DNA of 64,000 bases, from the NCBI GenBank assembly GCA_003344405.1, contig NOWV01000024.1, forward strand, positions 372,001-436,000. The letters are read 5' to 3'. The position numbers and the translations under genes were made by a program. This stretch comes from Trichoplax sp. H2. Its lineage: Eukaryota > Placozoa > Uniplacotomia > Trichoplacea. Below are positions 48,169 to 62,200 of this stretch, one piece after another (the first letter of the stretch is position 1; the number at the start of each line of letters is the position of its first letter). A model generated the notes under the pieces. The model ran no database searches and was not told the DNA's origin. It saw nothing but the letters and a program-made list of their open reading frames with translations.

Positions 48169-51100
48169 CTAGTCGTTTTCGCTATCCCTTTCCAAGCTTT
48201 CGGCAATAATTCGAAACCCGGGCTCATCAAGAACAGCTTTGGTTCGCAATGTAGATGGATGCGTTGGCCCAAGAATCTATAAAAGCAAAGGACGATTGTT
48301 ACTATGCAAGTGATTATTCTGAAATCATAAAGCAGCTATCATGAGAAGAATTTGTAAGAAAATAATATAGCAGTTGCCACTACACCTATAAAAAATATGC
48401 CTTATCAACATACTTCACATTTTATCTTGTATGCTCTCAGATAGTAATGATACGACTCATGCTTATTTTTGTATTCAATGACAATTCCCATATTAAACAC
48501 AATTCGTGAAGTTAATCTATGATTTTCACCATAGGCTTGGACACATAAATCAAGGGCTTTATGGTATTGCTAATATATAAAGAAATAAGATTGGTTAAAT
48601 CTTGTCAAAGTTCGGTACAAACAAGCAAACATTGGATCAAATCACATATTTTAAGTTATATTTTGACAAAGTATGACAACAAAGAGTACACAGATCAGTT
48701 GACAACTAACATCAAAATTAACTACCGAAATAAGAAAATTTTAGTAAACTTACGACCTAGCCAATATTACCTGCATTTGCTCACTACTTCCTTCTTTCTT
48801 GACAAAGGTAGCAACATTTTGATAAGCTTCCGCTAAATGGCCAACGTCTCCCAACTATTGTTACGGTTTGAACTTTAGATACATGCGTTCTAATAATCTA
48901 CAATTTTTAAAGTATTCTTTTGCTATTTTAGATAGATTGAGTTTACGAACCTCCTGAAATATTTGTATCGCATTATTGCAATGTACTTCACATTTCGTAA
49001 TTCCTTCTGCCGGGGTTAGATCTTTATATGCAAAATTTGATTGACTAAATGCGCCATAATGAAACGATACAAGTAGTTCCAATAAGCCCAAATGATACTG
49101 TATTGCAAAGAGAAATAAAGGCAAGAACATAAGCATAAAAAGTGGAATAGATCTGTTACAATATGCTAGAGGTATGCAATTAGATATCTTAAGTCCTGTT
49201 CTATTTTAAATTATTACTAATTAATTTCACTTATTTTTACCCATAAAAGCTGTATCAATAACCTTATTATCATCACCGCTGAGATTTTTGCGATAAGAAA
49301 TTGCCTTTAAACCAGTTTGCACTACTTCATAGTGATCTTTGGCTCCTTGAACCGTTATAAATTCTCGTAATTTACTATCCTATAAACGTAGTAATGTTAA
49401 TAAGCAAGTTTTGATTGTGAGAGGGTCAAAAGGGTATTTAATTAAGGCTTAATCGGCAAATTGTTCGTTTAAATACCTATATTGCGAAATGAACGAATCA
49501 TACCTCACTTAAAGTATCGGTCAGTAATTCGAATTGATTGGCAAGCTTTTCTTTCCTGCCACCAAGAGTATTTTGTTCCATATCAATTGCCTCATTAACT
49601 AATCTTTGACATTCGCTATGCTGTCCAGCATGACACCTACATTTACATTTAAATTTATCAACTATCCATGCCATTAAGAACTACATAATTAACATGAAAT
49701 TTAATCTTTAGCCTTACAAGAAGCGCGCCACTCGCCATTTTTTGTCAGCAATTTCGTCATCTGTAGCTGTTGCAGCTAGTTGCTCTAGCGATTGAGAGTA
49801 AAGTGTTGCCGCAGTTACATATCCTCCAGCCTAATTAGAAATAATATTTTTTTGTTATTAATTGTTCGGTCTCTCCATTATTTATTGTTTCATTAAAACT
49901 AAAACATAAGGCATCAAACCGAGCGCCATGATCGTAACAGTTCAATGTTGTATTCATCGGCAGATAATTTCTCGAATATGGGCCATTCTAGCAAACAACG
50001 AGCTAGACGACTATGATCCAGCAACTTCTCCAAGTGATAAGGTAATTCCTGTTGATAATCACTCATTTTATTAGCATAACAATAGGATAGAGATAAAAAA
50101 TTTGAATAACAAGTGCTAGGAACAAATTCTTTTGTAACTATCAAACTTGATAAAGTTTTGATAAGACCATAACTAGCAATCCCAATTACAAATCATATCA
50201 AATTATCACGCTTCCATTACTACCGCAGAATAATTTCATTCCCTGAATGTACTTACAAAGATTTAAGGTAAGTCATAAAAAGATTACCTCGGCTTTACGA
50301 TCCTGATTTTCGATCTGTTCAAAATATTCTGCTAACTTTCCATGCCAGTAGGTGTATAAATATTGTCGGTAATCTTCAGAACCAACTTTAAAATATCTAA
50401 AATACATAGAAATAGCGCATATAGTATCAGTAATAAGATAGCTGCTAGAACGATTGATATTATATCAATACAGCATTTGCTAAAAGCGATTCTATGAAAT
50501 ACTATAACTATTCCTTCCAACACACAATATAATACTACTGTGCCGCATTTAGATTGAAGTGTGTACTAACTTTCTCCTCACAGCTTTACTCATTGCTCGA
50601 TGATAGAAATCTAGCCTTCCTTCGCCGCTGTCTCCACAGGGTCGAAGAAACGGTTTCAATGATCGAAACACCACAGCCCATTTAGCTGCAGGTAAAGGCT
50701 TTCGCTTTAATTTAGAAGAAGACTCGCTAATGTCTTTATCTTTAGTTGAATAAAGGCAAATTGAAGAATAGCACATAAACCGTACAATTACAACGTCTGC
50801 AATAATTTAAATGAGAAAGAAATTGACATGATCTGCATCAACGTACTGTTTTTGTTATCACTCTCATTTGCTTTTTCCTCAAAGTCGGTTTTACGGTATG
50901 TTTCTTCTACCGTAACATGCAGCTGTTTCGATAAATCGTTTGCTAAGCTGGTATCAGTATTGGTACTTTCTTTATTCGTACTAATTTTACGGCTTTTCTC
51001 AAACTGTTCTTCCGTATCTGGCTTCAGCGTCTCATCTTCTCCTAACAATTCTAGTAGCTCTCTCTCGAGCAATCCATGACGCGAGCATTCAAGATAGCAT

Positions 51101-54100
51101 AATGTAGCTACCATTAAATGACCACCACTTTCTTCTTCGAATCGAGTCAGCACTTGTTCTAGTAGCCTACAAATTATCATCATCCTTTCTATATTATTAC
51201 ACATATTATAAGAAGCAAGTAATCTTTAGGCGATCTTACATATAGGAAGTTAATATTAAACACTAGTTTTAGCGCTAACTCACTCAAGCAAGCCGTCAGC
51301 AAGACCTTTAATCATGTCAGTTACTTTACTAAATAAACCAAATACTCGCAGCTCCTCACAAGCAATGGATAACCATAATGGATTAGCAGATGCTTCTTTG
51401 GCTAACAATGAATCCATTTGTATATTATCTAATCGTTTATTAAATTTAGTTAAAACTTGGTCCACGATTTCCTATGTAATTTAGAACGATAGTTTCAGTT
51501 TGTTGTGTAGCAATTTCTGCTTACAAAAGAGACTCGCAAAAATTATAATAATCTATTACGATAGACAATAGCTTATGTACCCGTCTGCTATCTAAGTCTA
51601 AAGGGCCACATAATATTTCTTTCGGATGATTAGATCGACTTGCTAAACTTCGATGACATGGAGTATCGTTGATGACAGAGCATATGATTCTAGCATTAGG
51701 AGATATATCGAATGGTAGCCAACTAACTTGTTCAGCTTCCTTTGTCTTATCTAGCTATTAAAGATAAAAGACAGGCAAAATTTTATTTTTAAATCATTTT
51801 AAATGCTGTAAAATTAGTGCTCTTCCCATTTTAACTATAAATTTAGAATATTGCAACATTAGCAGTGTATTGTATACCGTTATGACTAACCTGATTTAAA
51901 GCATCAAAAAATAAAATGGTTGGTTCTAAATTTTTACTACTTAAAACGATATTAGATAGGCGAACTAAGGATTCCATATCGGCTGGAATCTCCCCCTGTG
52001 GTACGTGTAGAAGGAGATTGAGAACAACATTAGCCAGTCAGAATAAAGAAGTGATTTGTTTGTGATGATTCTTAGAATCGTCTCGACATAATTTTTAACA
52101 CAAATTTCAGTTACATTGTTTTGATTTCTTCGTGAACTGTTAATACGCGTTTATATAGAGAAATTTATGATAGAACTGACAAACCTACCACATATTTTAA
52201 CTCTTTTAGCATTCGTTGCAACATGAAACCAAGATCAGTAGATCCAGGAGCCGCACCAATAAAATGATAGAAAACGTTCCAGCCCTTATTACTGCCACTA
52301 AATACGAAAAATAATGTAGAGCCCATTAATAAGCAGTTCGAGATGACGAGATGGCGTTACTAATAATCATATATGCTCAATCTATCATTAATAGATACTA
52401 TAAATTCATTTAGTTTACTGAACAATCTAGCTATAGTTTGATCAAGAGTAAAACGAGAGCAATCCTTTGATCACTAATATCTTACATTATGAAGGAGAGG
52501 TAATCTAAGATTATGAGGCTTCGTCTCATACTGAACAGTTTGAAGCTTCAATGTAGTAAACATAAATCGTTCAAATAGGTTACATCTGATTTTTAAATCT
52601 TACCCAGGAATATCGTAATTAAGCGCTTTATTGACTGTTGTTGCAGCACTTCTAGCAATTACAGCACTTTTGCCAGCTCCAGCCATACCAACGATGACTA
52701 GCGGGATTCCGCGATTCGTAGAGCAAATATAATCTTGGATCTAGCCGATAGTAATAAAGAATTAAGAGTAGGTGACCGGTAAGTTTGTGGAAGGTGACAC
52801 TTATTGTTGACACATGAAATCTTTCAAGCATTTCATTTTGGAGTATTATCAATATCATGCAAGCATTAAGACCACGTCGTTTTTGAACAGTAAGTAATCT
52901 AGCTGTACAGAAGACAAGGATTACTAATTAGTAGTTCTAGTAGAATGCAATTATCTTCTATACCTAGAGTAAAGAATATCACCCATGTGCAATAAAAACA
53001 TGGTTACAAAGCATCAAATCAGTACTTAATCTTACTATCTCTATTACCAGAGATATATCTGTAAATTAAAATTACAAAATGGTATGTTTGTTATGTAAAG
53101 TATTAATGTAATACTCATGGAATTTACTACAAATATCTGAATTATTTATTGCCTTTTTAAGCTTTTATGTCAAATAATAATTATAGAACTGAGTTCTGGC
53201 TAGCTTGTATGTACCTGATCGAGCATTTCATCGCGACCTAACACTGATGATGAGCGAGTATTGAGGAAAGCCTGTAGAATAAAACCATAATGCAAGGATG
53301 ATTACGATCTCACAACATTGTATGAAGAATAAATTTCCCAAAATACGACCGTTAAATTTGTCTATCAATAACTTATAACTAATAACAACGTAATGTCTAT
53401 AGCCATATCCATAAATATTTATAAAATTATTACTAGTAAATTATGTAAGAAAGAACGATCGCCATTTTATCCGTAGGCCGGTATCGAATCTTAAAGATAC
53501 AGAAATGAAGTAGACGAGATGGAAGTCATCGTTGATAAATTCTACTATCGATATCAACTATTACTATTGCTACGGTGAAGAAAGACCTGTATACGAATAT
53601 TGTTAATGACTTAGGATTTTCCATGTAATTTATTATCATCAAATTAGTTTGCGTTGCTGGATAAGATTTTTAATCTAATTCATAGCTATTAAATATTGTA
53701 TGCAGTTACACATATTAATACCTTTCGTGGATTAAATATTTCATTAGTAATATAGTAAATAGATAGATTACTGTCTTATCTAGTAAAGCAAATACATGTC
53801 TATTGTTTAGTAATATGTACTGCAAAAGGCTTATGTTTGATATATTTATTACTATAGAGCAACAGCGATCAGTGTTGTGCAATTAACATGTGCAACCGTA
53901 GGAAAGACTTGCTGCTTTAAACATTATAATCATATTTAATATTAGCACAACTACAGTCGATGCAACAGTAAATGAATGATCAGTCTAGATTAAGTAGCAT
54001 TACACTGGCAGTTACCTCATGAGCTTCACGGATAACTTCTAACTGATCCATAGCAGAATCGTCTAAGGGATATTGATGGCTAATTCTAGCTTTGAAAAAG

Positions 54101-57100
54101 TCAATGACCTGCAATAGAACGTTGCAAAATCGATTATCGGTCAGTTTTAGAGTATTGACTATTTGCAATGGCTGACACTTAAAATCGGCAATAGGACGCA
54201 AGATATAGCATAGAATCACTTTAATAACTAATTATTGTAATATAATGTAAATAAGAAATATATGTACAGAATAATTCAGTGGATTAATTAATTAATCGTA
54301 AAAAATCTTGCTATTGCGAATAGAGTTTCAATCTTTACTGGACCATTCTATCGTTCATTCTCTTTCTACATACTTACCGCTCTGACAAAAGTTGATTCTG
54401 CTCCTAAACCTTTTGCACGAACTGTATCTGTTGTTTTATCAAGCCCATCAAATTCGCAAGCATAAGTTATCACACGCGATTCCTATATATAATAGTTTAT
54501 AGACAGAGGCATAAAAAACAATATTCGATTAGTAACCTATTAAGCCAATTAAGACGATTATTGCAAAGGGTAACATGATGAGAAAAGATAATAAGTTTGT
54601 GGGCTCATTCATAAAAATTGAATACTACACCATTATGTAACTAAAAGTCCTTAGTACTTTAAAATGAAATTATACTAAAAGCAATTTATTAAACAAAATT
54701 TTCGATCTACACTTATTCTAGCCTTTATTATTTTATCCGTTAAGTAGTGAAATGATTAGATGAAACATCCATTTGGGCATGAAAGAATAGAGATGGAAGA
54801 TGGCAAACTATGAAATTGAACGATAAACGAGTATTTTAATTAACCATTCTCCCCTTGTAACGTATGGCAACGTACACTCGTTATGATTGCTTATTTATCT
54901 TAAATGCTCTAGCATTCATGTAACAGAAAGGACATTGGCAGGGAAAAGTATTTTAAAGATATCAATATTCAAGCCTAATAAAATTATGTTGGAAATAAAT
55001 CTGATCTCAAGATGATGTAATCGAGCAGCTACCGGCATTTCCTATTATGGCCATTATATTGATAGTGACAACGGCTTCTTTCACTTCTACAGTATGTTGT
55101 AGCGAGCGTACAGCAGACAAGAAAGTTGAAAAGAAAAAGATTATAAACTATCGTTGTTCAAATTCGATGAAAGGATATCTCCAAACGATGAATTCAAATA
55201 CGACGGATTTGAGAAAGAACGGAAGATGGTAAGAGTTAACGCTGATCGAGCGTACGATTGCCTACCCTTTCTACCCTAGTGATTATACAGTAATTACTAC
55301 CTATTTACCATCGATGCTCTAGTAAGGGAAAAAAGAGACAACAAAGTGCAAGAAAAAGATTGTAAACGATTGCCTACCCTTTCTATGCTAGTGATTATGC
55401 AGTAATTACTACCTATTTACCATCGATGCTCTATTAAGGGAAACAAGAGACAACAAAATGCAAGAATAAAGACTGTAAACTATTGTTGTTCAAGGTCCGA
55501 TAAAATAACTTTACAAATGATTAGAATAAGAAAGGAGAGACCAATTAAGCAAGAGTGTCAACGATCAAGAGAATCGATGCTATAAGATGATGGAGAATTG
55601 GCAATCCTTTGGACCCTAGTCATTATGACTTCTCTATCTTCTACGCTCAAGCAAGTGGACACAACCGACCAGATCGCTGAAAAGGTGGTGGGGGAATGAT
55701 TAGAAACTATCGTTCTTCAAGCCGATATAACAATAGGGGACCAATAAATAGTCCCAACACGATGGAATACCAGATGGATCAGAATAATAATAATAATAAG
55801 GGAAAACGATCAAGTGGATCAGTAATCGAGTCAAGTTGATATCGGCCGCTAAAGCATTTGCAAATTGGGTAGATGATTCCAGCGGCCGCCATCATCATCA
55901 TACTCTTTCTCCCCATGATGACATCTGACTACTGCCACTTTCTACTCCAGTAAACGCCCATACAAGAAGAAAACTCAAGAGTAAACGATCTCTACTAAAG
56001 CCTGATCAAGTTAGTCTCCTATTCTACATTCAATTACATGAAGAACAGCTCCTCTTCTTCTTTGCTCTATGCAAATAGCTGCTTAGCAATGGTGTGGTTA
56101 CGCTCGGAGTCGAGAAGTCGAGCAGGTAGAGCTCTAAAGGCAGAGCAGCCCTAGCCTAGCAATTTCCTTCCGGGAAGCAAGCTTGAAAAACAAGGCTACG
56201 AAATGATAGTAACTGATATGCATTAGAGACTAGTATGATACATGGTACTCATGCAGTATTAGATGACAGTCGAGTCAATCATCAGCGGGTCACGCCAATC
56301 ATGGCCTATAGTGTGTAGCAAACCATGCCTATTAATACAGTCTTTTATAGCGAGAGGGGTGGGCAAGACGAGAATGTATGGATAAGACCTTCACACGTCA
56401 CTCCTCTCCGTTGCTATGTTACCGCGGCAAGGGTCTATCATCAACATAAGGCCATCGGCTCTAGTACTAACCCCTTAGATAAGGGGTCTTCCAATCTCAC
56501 TTAGGAAATGCCTACCATCGCTAATATGAGTAGCAAAACCCATTTGTAGTAGTAGCACCAGCAAGAATTTATTAATAAACAAGTATTTTGCTTTATAGAC
56601 TAGGTATCATGGCAAAAAAAGAAAGAAAGGAGAATGAAGCAATCAAGATGCATTTTGTCATGAATCAAGCAAAGCTTTAATGATACGCTCGCTATTTTTC
56701 ATGGACAAATTGTATCATTCTCTTGTAGTGCAATGCTTATAGTAATTGAATATCTAGCCGAATTAGCAATCACTACTGTTGACGACTCGGTCGACATAGA
56801 ATTAGGATTTATAGCATGATAGTTATAGTTGAGCTGTATACGAATTAAGGATACATTATCCAGCATCTTGACATTAAAATAGCAGTACAAAAATATTGTA
56901 CAATAAAGATCTTAGGGGTAATTTGAATGATCAATATTGAGATTAGGTTAGCTTGCGTGATTGACATTGTATTACGATACAAAAAATCAAGCAAATTGAA
57001 GAGCATAGATACTATCCTTGCAAGAAAACTAAGATACTTTATCATAAGATTTGACCTAGATCGATAATGCCAATCTACCATCATCAATTTCATGGGATGA

Positions 57101-59294
57101 CAGAGTAGCATTGAATAGACTAGTCATATCATTGAATCAGTATCAATGTAGTAAAGTAATAGTAGCGAGCTGGCTACAAATTACATAAGTATTTCCATCA
57201 GACTGACTAACTTAGCCATATAAAATATCACTTGCAACCCGACGTTACAAAAGAATAATCGATAGATACAAGTAGTTGATGATCTTACCGGAAATCTTCC
57301 TTTGATACATCTCTTCAGTAATTCCATCTTATCCATTGTATCTGATGTAGTTTCTGAGAAATGTTCCTTCAATTTTTCGGGTAGTGATGATATGAACGAA
57401 GGATCACGAATTAAGAATAATGCTGCCATCAGCAATAATAAAAAACACATTAAGATATAGTCATTCTAAGGGTAGCTAAATAATATTTAATAATATAAAG
57501 TCACATTTATAGAACAACCGTTTGGGTTTGCTCGACGAAATGCACCATGAATAATTTCCATTTCTGTGATAGAAGTACCAAAAATCCAACCATATTCTCT
57601 CGCCAAGTATTGGGGTACATCAGATTTACCCGGAATCCAACCCGAGCGATGGCTATAAATTTAAATGACATGAATAATAAAAATCGATTATAGTTTTCTA
57701 TTTCGGTCAATTGATATGCGTGTATATATAGCAATGACGTAAAAGTATGCACACAAAATAAGATAAATTATTGCTTATTCATTTCAAACATGACACAGTA
57801 TCGAATAAGAAAAGATTGACAAGTAGTATTTTTATTAGTAGTGATGAGCATGATTATCGCTGTATCGATTAGATTATTGCCATAATATAACCTGGAAAGA
57901 TTTAGAAAAAAAGGCCACTGATTATCTTCATAGCAACGATCAATTTCACCAAGACAAATACGTAATGTTTCTTCAGACGTTGCCTCTTTAGGAACACCCT
58001 AAATTTGACATCAAAAATTATGTACTGTAGCAAATACTTTGGCGCATCCAATAAATGAAATAATTATAAAGCCTAAGCGATCATAATTACAATACACGCG
58101 TACGCTACTTAGAGATTGCAGCGTATACTCTATCATTACATTTAGAAGTGTACTCTATTAAGACCGAAAATAATATCCTATTATGTATATTACTTATATC
58201 AGAACTGATATTTACGTATAATTATTACCCATCTTAAATCGCATTCGATTAAATGCAGCTTTAGCTTTTCACACCATATTCTTAATTCAGGAAAGACCTA
58301 TCATCAAAATAATTATAACACACATATACTTAATTAAATAAATTTATAATTATGAATAGGCGCTCAATTTTACATGTCTATTGCTATATTACATCAGAGG
58401 TCATAGATATTATAATATTACTATTTCGTATTGATGGCATTACGCAAATTTTCCTCTAATATGAGCACTCATGCTTTACTGTATAGTCTCTCAAATGCAT
58501 CCAAAATTATGTTCATCCCAAAAATAGTTTCAAGTAGATTAAGGGAAAGCATGCTTTAATGCAGGGTTGCATTCAAGTAAGATTATTCTGTAATATGAAC
58601 TACTATAAACCAATTCATAAGAACAATTTGCAAGTTTTATGGCAATCTAATAATCTTTTGACTACCAGTTATATCTAAGATATTAGGATGTTTTATGCTG
58701 CAAAATATCGCATTGCTGCAACTACACTAAGGTTTTCTTAATAGTAACACACAATATCATTCAATCATAGCCCGAGTATAAAGTAATATTTATTATTATT
58801 AGTAATCGAAATACTACGTATTATACCATTAGAATTATATAATTTACCTGTTTAACAAGGACTTCTCTCTCTGCATGAAAATCTTTAAATGTAGAAGATA
58901 CAAATAATCGAATTGTTTTCCATCCACGACGTTTAAGTGCTGGCATGACAGCATCTTCTGATGTAATCGATGTAGCTCTAACTGCGTCCCAACATTCCAT
59001 CGGAGTATCCGGCTCTAGTTCACTTGCTTCTTCCAACGTTATTTCAGGCTTGGATGGCAATTCCTCCCATAATATAGTGAAAGTTTCTATTGGACCAGAT
59101 GATTTTTTAACTTTAGTACTAATTTTCTTTCTCGTTGAAGAGTTTGGACCCGCTGATGATGAATGCCCAGCATTATCATTTGATGCAGTTTGTGTGTTTG
59201 GCTTTGTATTATCAGTTGTTGTTTTTGCAACTTGGGGCGCATTATTTCCTCTTTGATTTACTACTTGCAAATTTCTGCTTGAGCTACATCCCAT
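48169..59294 (-). CDS. Gene E: acylated DUF4062-STAND-TPR protein, 24 exons, 1147 aa
   Basis: Exons: 59294-58848, 58297-58229, 57998-57892, 57652-57519, 57422-57289, 54482-54378, 54108-54016, 53271-53215, 52740-52604, 52297-52189, 51995-51891, 51754-51581, 51471-51284, 51166-50847, 50739-50571, 50396-50288, 50048-49920, 49830-49718, 49636-49504, 49379-49263, 49097-48951, 48854-48771, 48569-48414, 48276-48169 (TAG). An upstream in-frame ATG at 59366 is ignored in favour of the conserved MGCSSSRNLQVV. Walker A is GMAGAGKS (residues 400-407), differing by one residue from the other copies. Walker B FFDALNQ is near Asp495. The C-terminus is longer than in the other copies, adding an acidic/charged tail after FRIIAE. 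Intron 5 is 2.8 kb and carries a repeat cluster and GC-richer DNA. Exon 1 is 149 codons with a Ser/Asn/Thr-rich linker at about residues 15-60. Confidence 0.9.
55040..55900. repeat. Repeat cluster in gene E intron 5
   Basis: Two nearly identical 112-bp tandem units (55255-55366 and 55367-55478) sit inside a larger, more diverged repeat family. The motif taaactatcgttgttcaa recurs near 55143, 55475 and 55700, and accctagtgattat-like motifs near 55272, 55387 and 55613. A short AAT microsatellite lies at about 55782-55800. The plus strand of the first unit holds a 61-codon frame (55047-55232) starting with a hydrophobic, signal-peptide-like stretch and containing a Cys-Cys pair; later units are broken in this frame. 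Confidence 0.65.
55900..56600. other. GC-richer segment with inverted repeats in gene E intron 5
   Basis: Visibly richer in G+C than the rest of the window, with gcggccgc, ccgcgg and several short hairpins: cttccgggaag near 56167, ccccttagataagggg near 56472, and a gagaggggtg / cactcctctc pair near 56352 and 56398. No long reading frame and no match to a known RNA could be established. It may be a young insertion or a structured non-coding element. Confidence 0.4.
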
Positions 59295-62200
59295 CCTTGA
59301 GATTAAAATTAATATCGTATGTAAAGGAAAAGTGAGATTATAGATTTTAATCCAACAAGCTATCATGTTACCCTTATAACGTAGACATTACTGTCCTAAA
59401 ATGGACGTAAGGTAAAATTGAATTGTAAATCAATCAGAACATGCTAGCAAATGTTATCGTATCGCAATTTTAAATTTATAGCAAAACAGATATCGTATTC
59501 TTATGATACTCGACTAAGAACTAGTATCCGTAAGAGACTATTGTAAAAATTAATCTTCTTTGACTTATAAAAACATTGTTTTTAATTGATAGAAATTTCA
59601 ATAGTTATCGGAGATTAAAAGTACGGTAGTAGAGAACTGTAACGTTTAGGTTTTAAACTGTTAGAAACAACTTTCGAATTAATCATTAAAAAGATAAGAT
59701 AATTTATTACATGTATATAGTGATTGAACTTATTGCCGCTATATATAATAAGCCTAGGAAATTCTGTCTTTCTAGTCAATTTCCCTAGATGGAAATCACT
59801 GAACTATAACGTAGCTGAAGTTATCGATAAGATGTATTTCGTTTCTTGAAGAGAAATACGCAAAAAACTGATTCAATCAATAAGTATATCAAGATGTAAA
59901 TAACATTTACTATCTTACTTCCTTAGCTATAAAGGAAATTGCTTAGTTGGTTTCTAAGTATGTTCAATGATAGTTGTTGAGCTTCTCTTGCAAATGGTAG
60001 TAGTTAAAATCGACGGAGGTAACACTTAAAAGGGCGATTGCAGCGGCATATTTAAATGATACTACTGTACTACGCTAAGCAGATACAATTGTCGATTTAA
60101 ATACGAATCAACAACCTCCACTTTCTATTCTATTTCAATTTAACACTAATAATATCGCCATTAAAGCTCTTATACTAGTGTTTCTGACGTAGAATGGTTG
60201 GCATGGCAATATGGCTATGAATTAACCGAGCGTGCGTAAAAATAACTAATATTTAGCATGGCATTTATGTTGGTCATCCATTTGCAGCATAGATTTCAAG
60301 CATTTTGATCACTAGATTACTTTAAAATATTCATATATATAGAAAACTATTATATATAAGTAAATCTCGATATTTCATATAACAAATGCCTTACTTTGCT
60401 TTCTTTTAAATAACATTAAGATATATCAGCCAATTCCCTCACCTATTTAAAAACAATATCAGAGATCTAAAACAGTATATGAATGAAATATAAACAGGAT
60501 ATAACTATTTATAAGTAAAATATTAGCGAATAAATAGCATTTGGGTAAAGTTTTGAGCATAATGCGAATGTACGAATTCCAGGATGAAATACTAGCGAAT
60601 AGCACTGCCCTTAATACCATAAATTGATTGCAAGTTATTTATAGTCATTTTTCTATTCATGATTTATTTGTCATTGATATTATTTTTAGTAGCTGTCAAT
60701 ATAGAAAAGTTTTATGGACAAGAATCATAATATTAATAATTAATTTTTTTTTGAAGTATTCTAAAGTATGTTGATTGCCATTACGATTAGTAAATAAAAA
60801 ATTAACTTATTTTTAGTGGATATAAAAAATCCAATATTCCATAATTAAATTATCAGCATTAATTATCAGACAAAATAATCGACAACAAACTAGGAATAAG
60901 TTATTGTTAAGTATAACTGCAAAGTATTATGAAGCATAATGTGCTCGTCGAAAATGACTTAGGGTTAGGAACACGTAGTGCAGCCCCAAATTATCATCAG
61001 ATAAAATTAATAATGCCGGACGAAAATAGTTGAGATTAAAAGTTTGATTGTAAGATTGTGATATTATGTGTTCTAAGATGAAATTAGCCGCATGTAACAT
61101 GCATAGCCAATTATGTATAAATCGTAGATGGATGACTAAATTTAGATAACCCTTCGAGCAGTTGTATAAACCAAATTCTATATACTAAAGTGAAGCTTTA
61201 CAAGAGCTATTGTCTCATTCTGCAATAGTTTGAAGAAATTGTATCACAGAACGATATCTACCAGAGTCTATGATCTGACGGGAATATTTCGGATATAAAG
61301 TATCACTGTGAATAAAGTACCGTACGGAAAAATTCGATGAAACCATCATAAATACTGAAATCGACTGGTTTTAAAGTATCTTTAATCCTGTAAAGTATCG
61401 TAGTGTATCATGTTCCTGATGACAAACTTGCACATAGTAATAAAATAATAAGATCTAACATACAAATATAAGTTTAATTTTTGAATTTTATATACTAAAT
61501 AGGCTGGCTAAATAACAATTAATGATTTATTTAGCAATTCATTTAAGAGCAATCGATAGTCTATCTAGCAATATTATCGATTTGGCAAAGTACGTTATTT
61601 GCAAGGTTGGATAATTTCAGTTAATGAATATTCCATATAAATTTATAATTAATCAATAAATTATTTCGTTAGCATTTAAAATTATAGTAGTTATATATGT
61701 AACAAATTCAACATACCATTGCATTTTAGCAAGTTATGCTAATAATTATAATTAGCACCTGCAAAAAAAGCATATAGTTTATAAATTAAAAAAGTTATAT
61801 AATCTAATACAGCCTTTGATGTACGTACGTCGGTATTAGGAATTACTCTATCATCTAAAAAAAATTACTGGATCATAGCAGATTGGCTCGATGCTTATTA
61901 GAATGGACAGTCTTAGAGATTTTAGATATTGATGAATTTATTATCAAATATTACGTTCTTGGCACAAGGTAAATCCATAAGATTCCTTCCATTGCAGCTG
62001 CTTAAAAATTAAACTCGCACGAAATTTGACTGGTTAAAATTCAATTTAAGCCAGCAAATATGTCACTGTAGCTACGCGTTATAAGCTGGCATTAGAGGTA
62101 ATGTTTTATCGAATGTTAATATGAAATAGCTATCTAATAAAAAGCGAAAAGTCACCCACTTTCTTTTAACCGAGCATTGTAAATACAATACAAAGAGATG

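Noticed and set aside
56097-56200. tRNA- or SINE-like sequence in the GC-richer block
   Set aside because: Short GC-rich stems are present, but no proper A/B boxes, cloverleaf or tail could be assembled.
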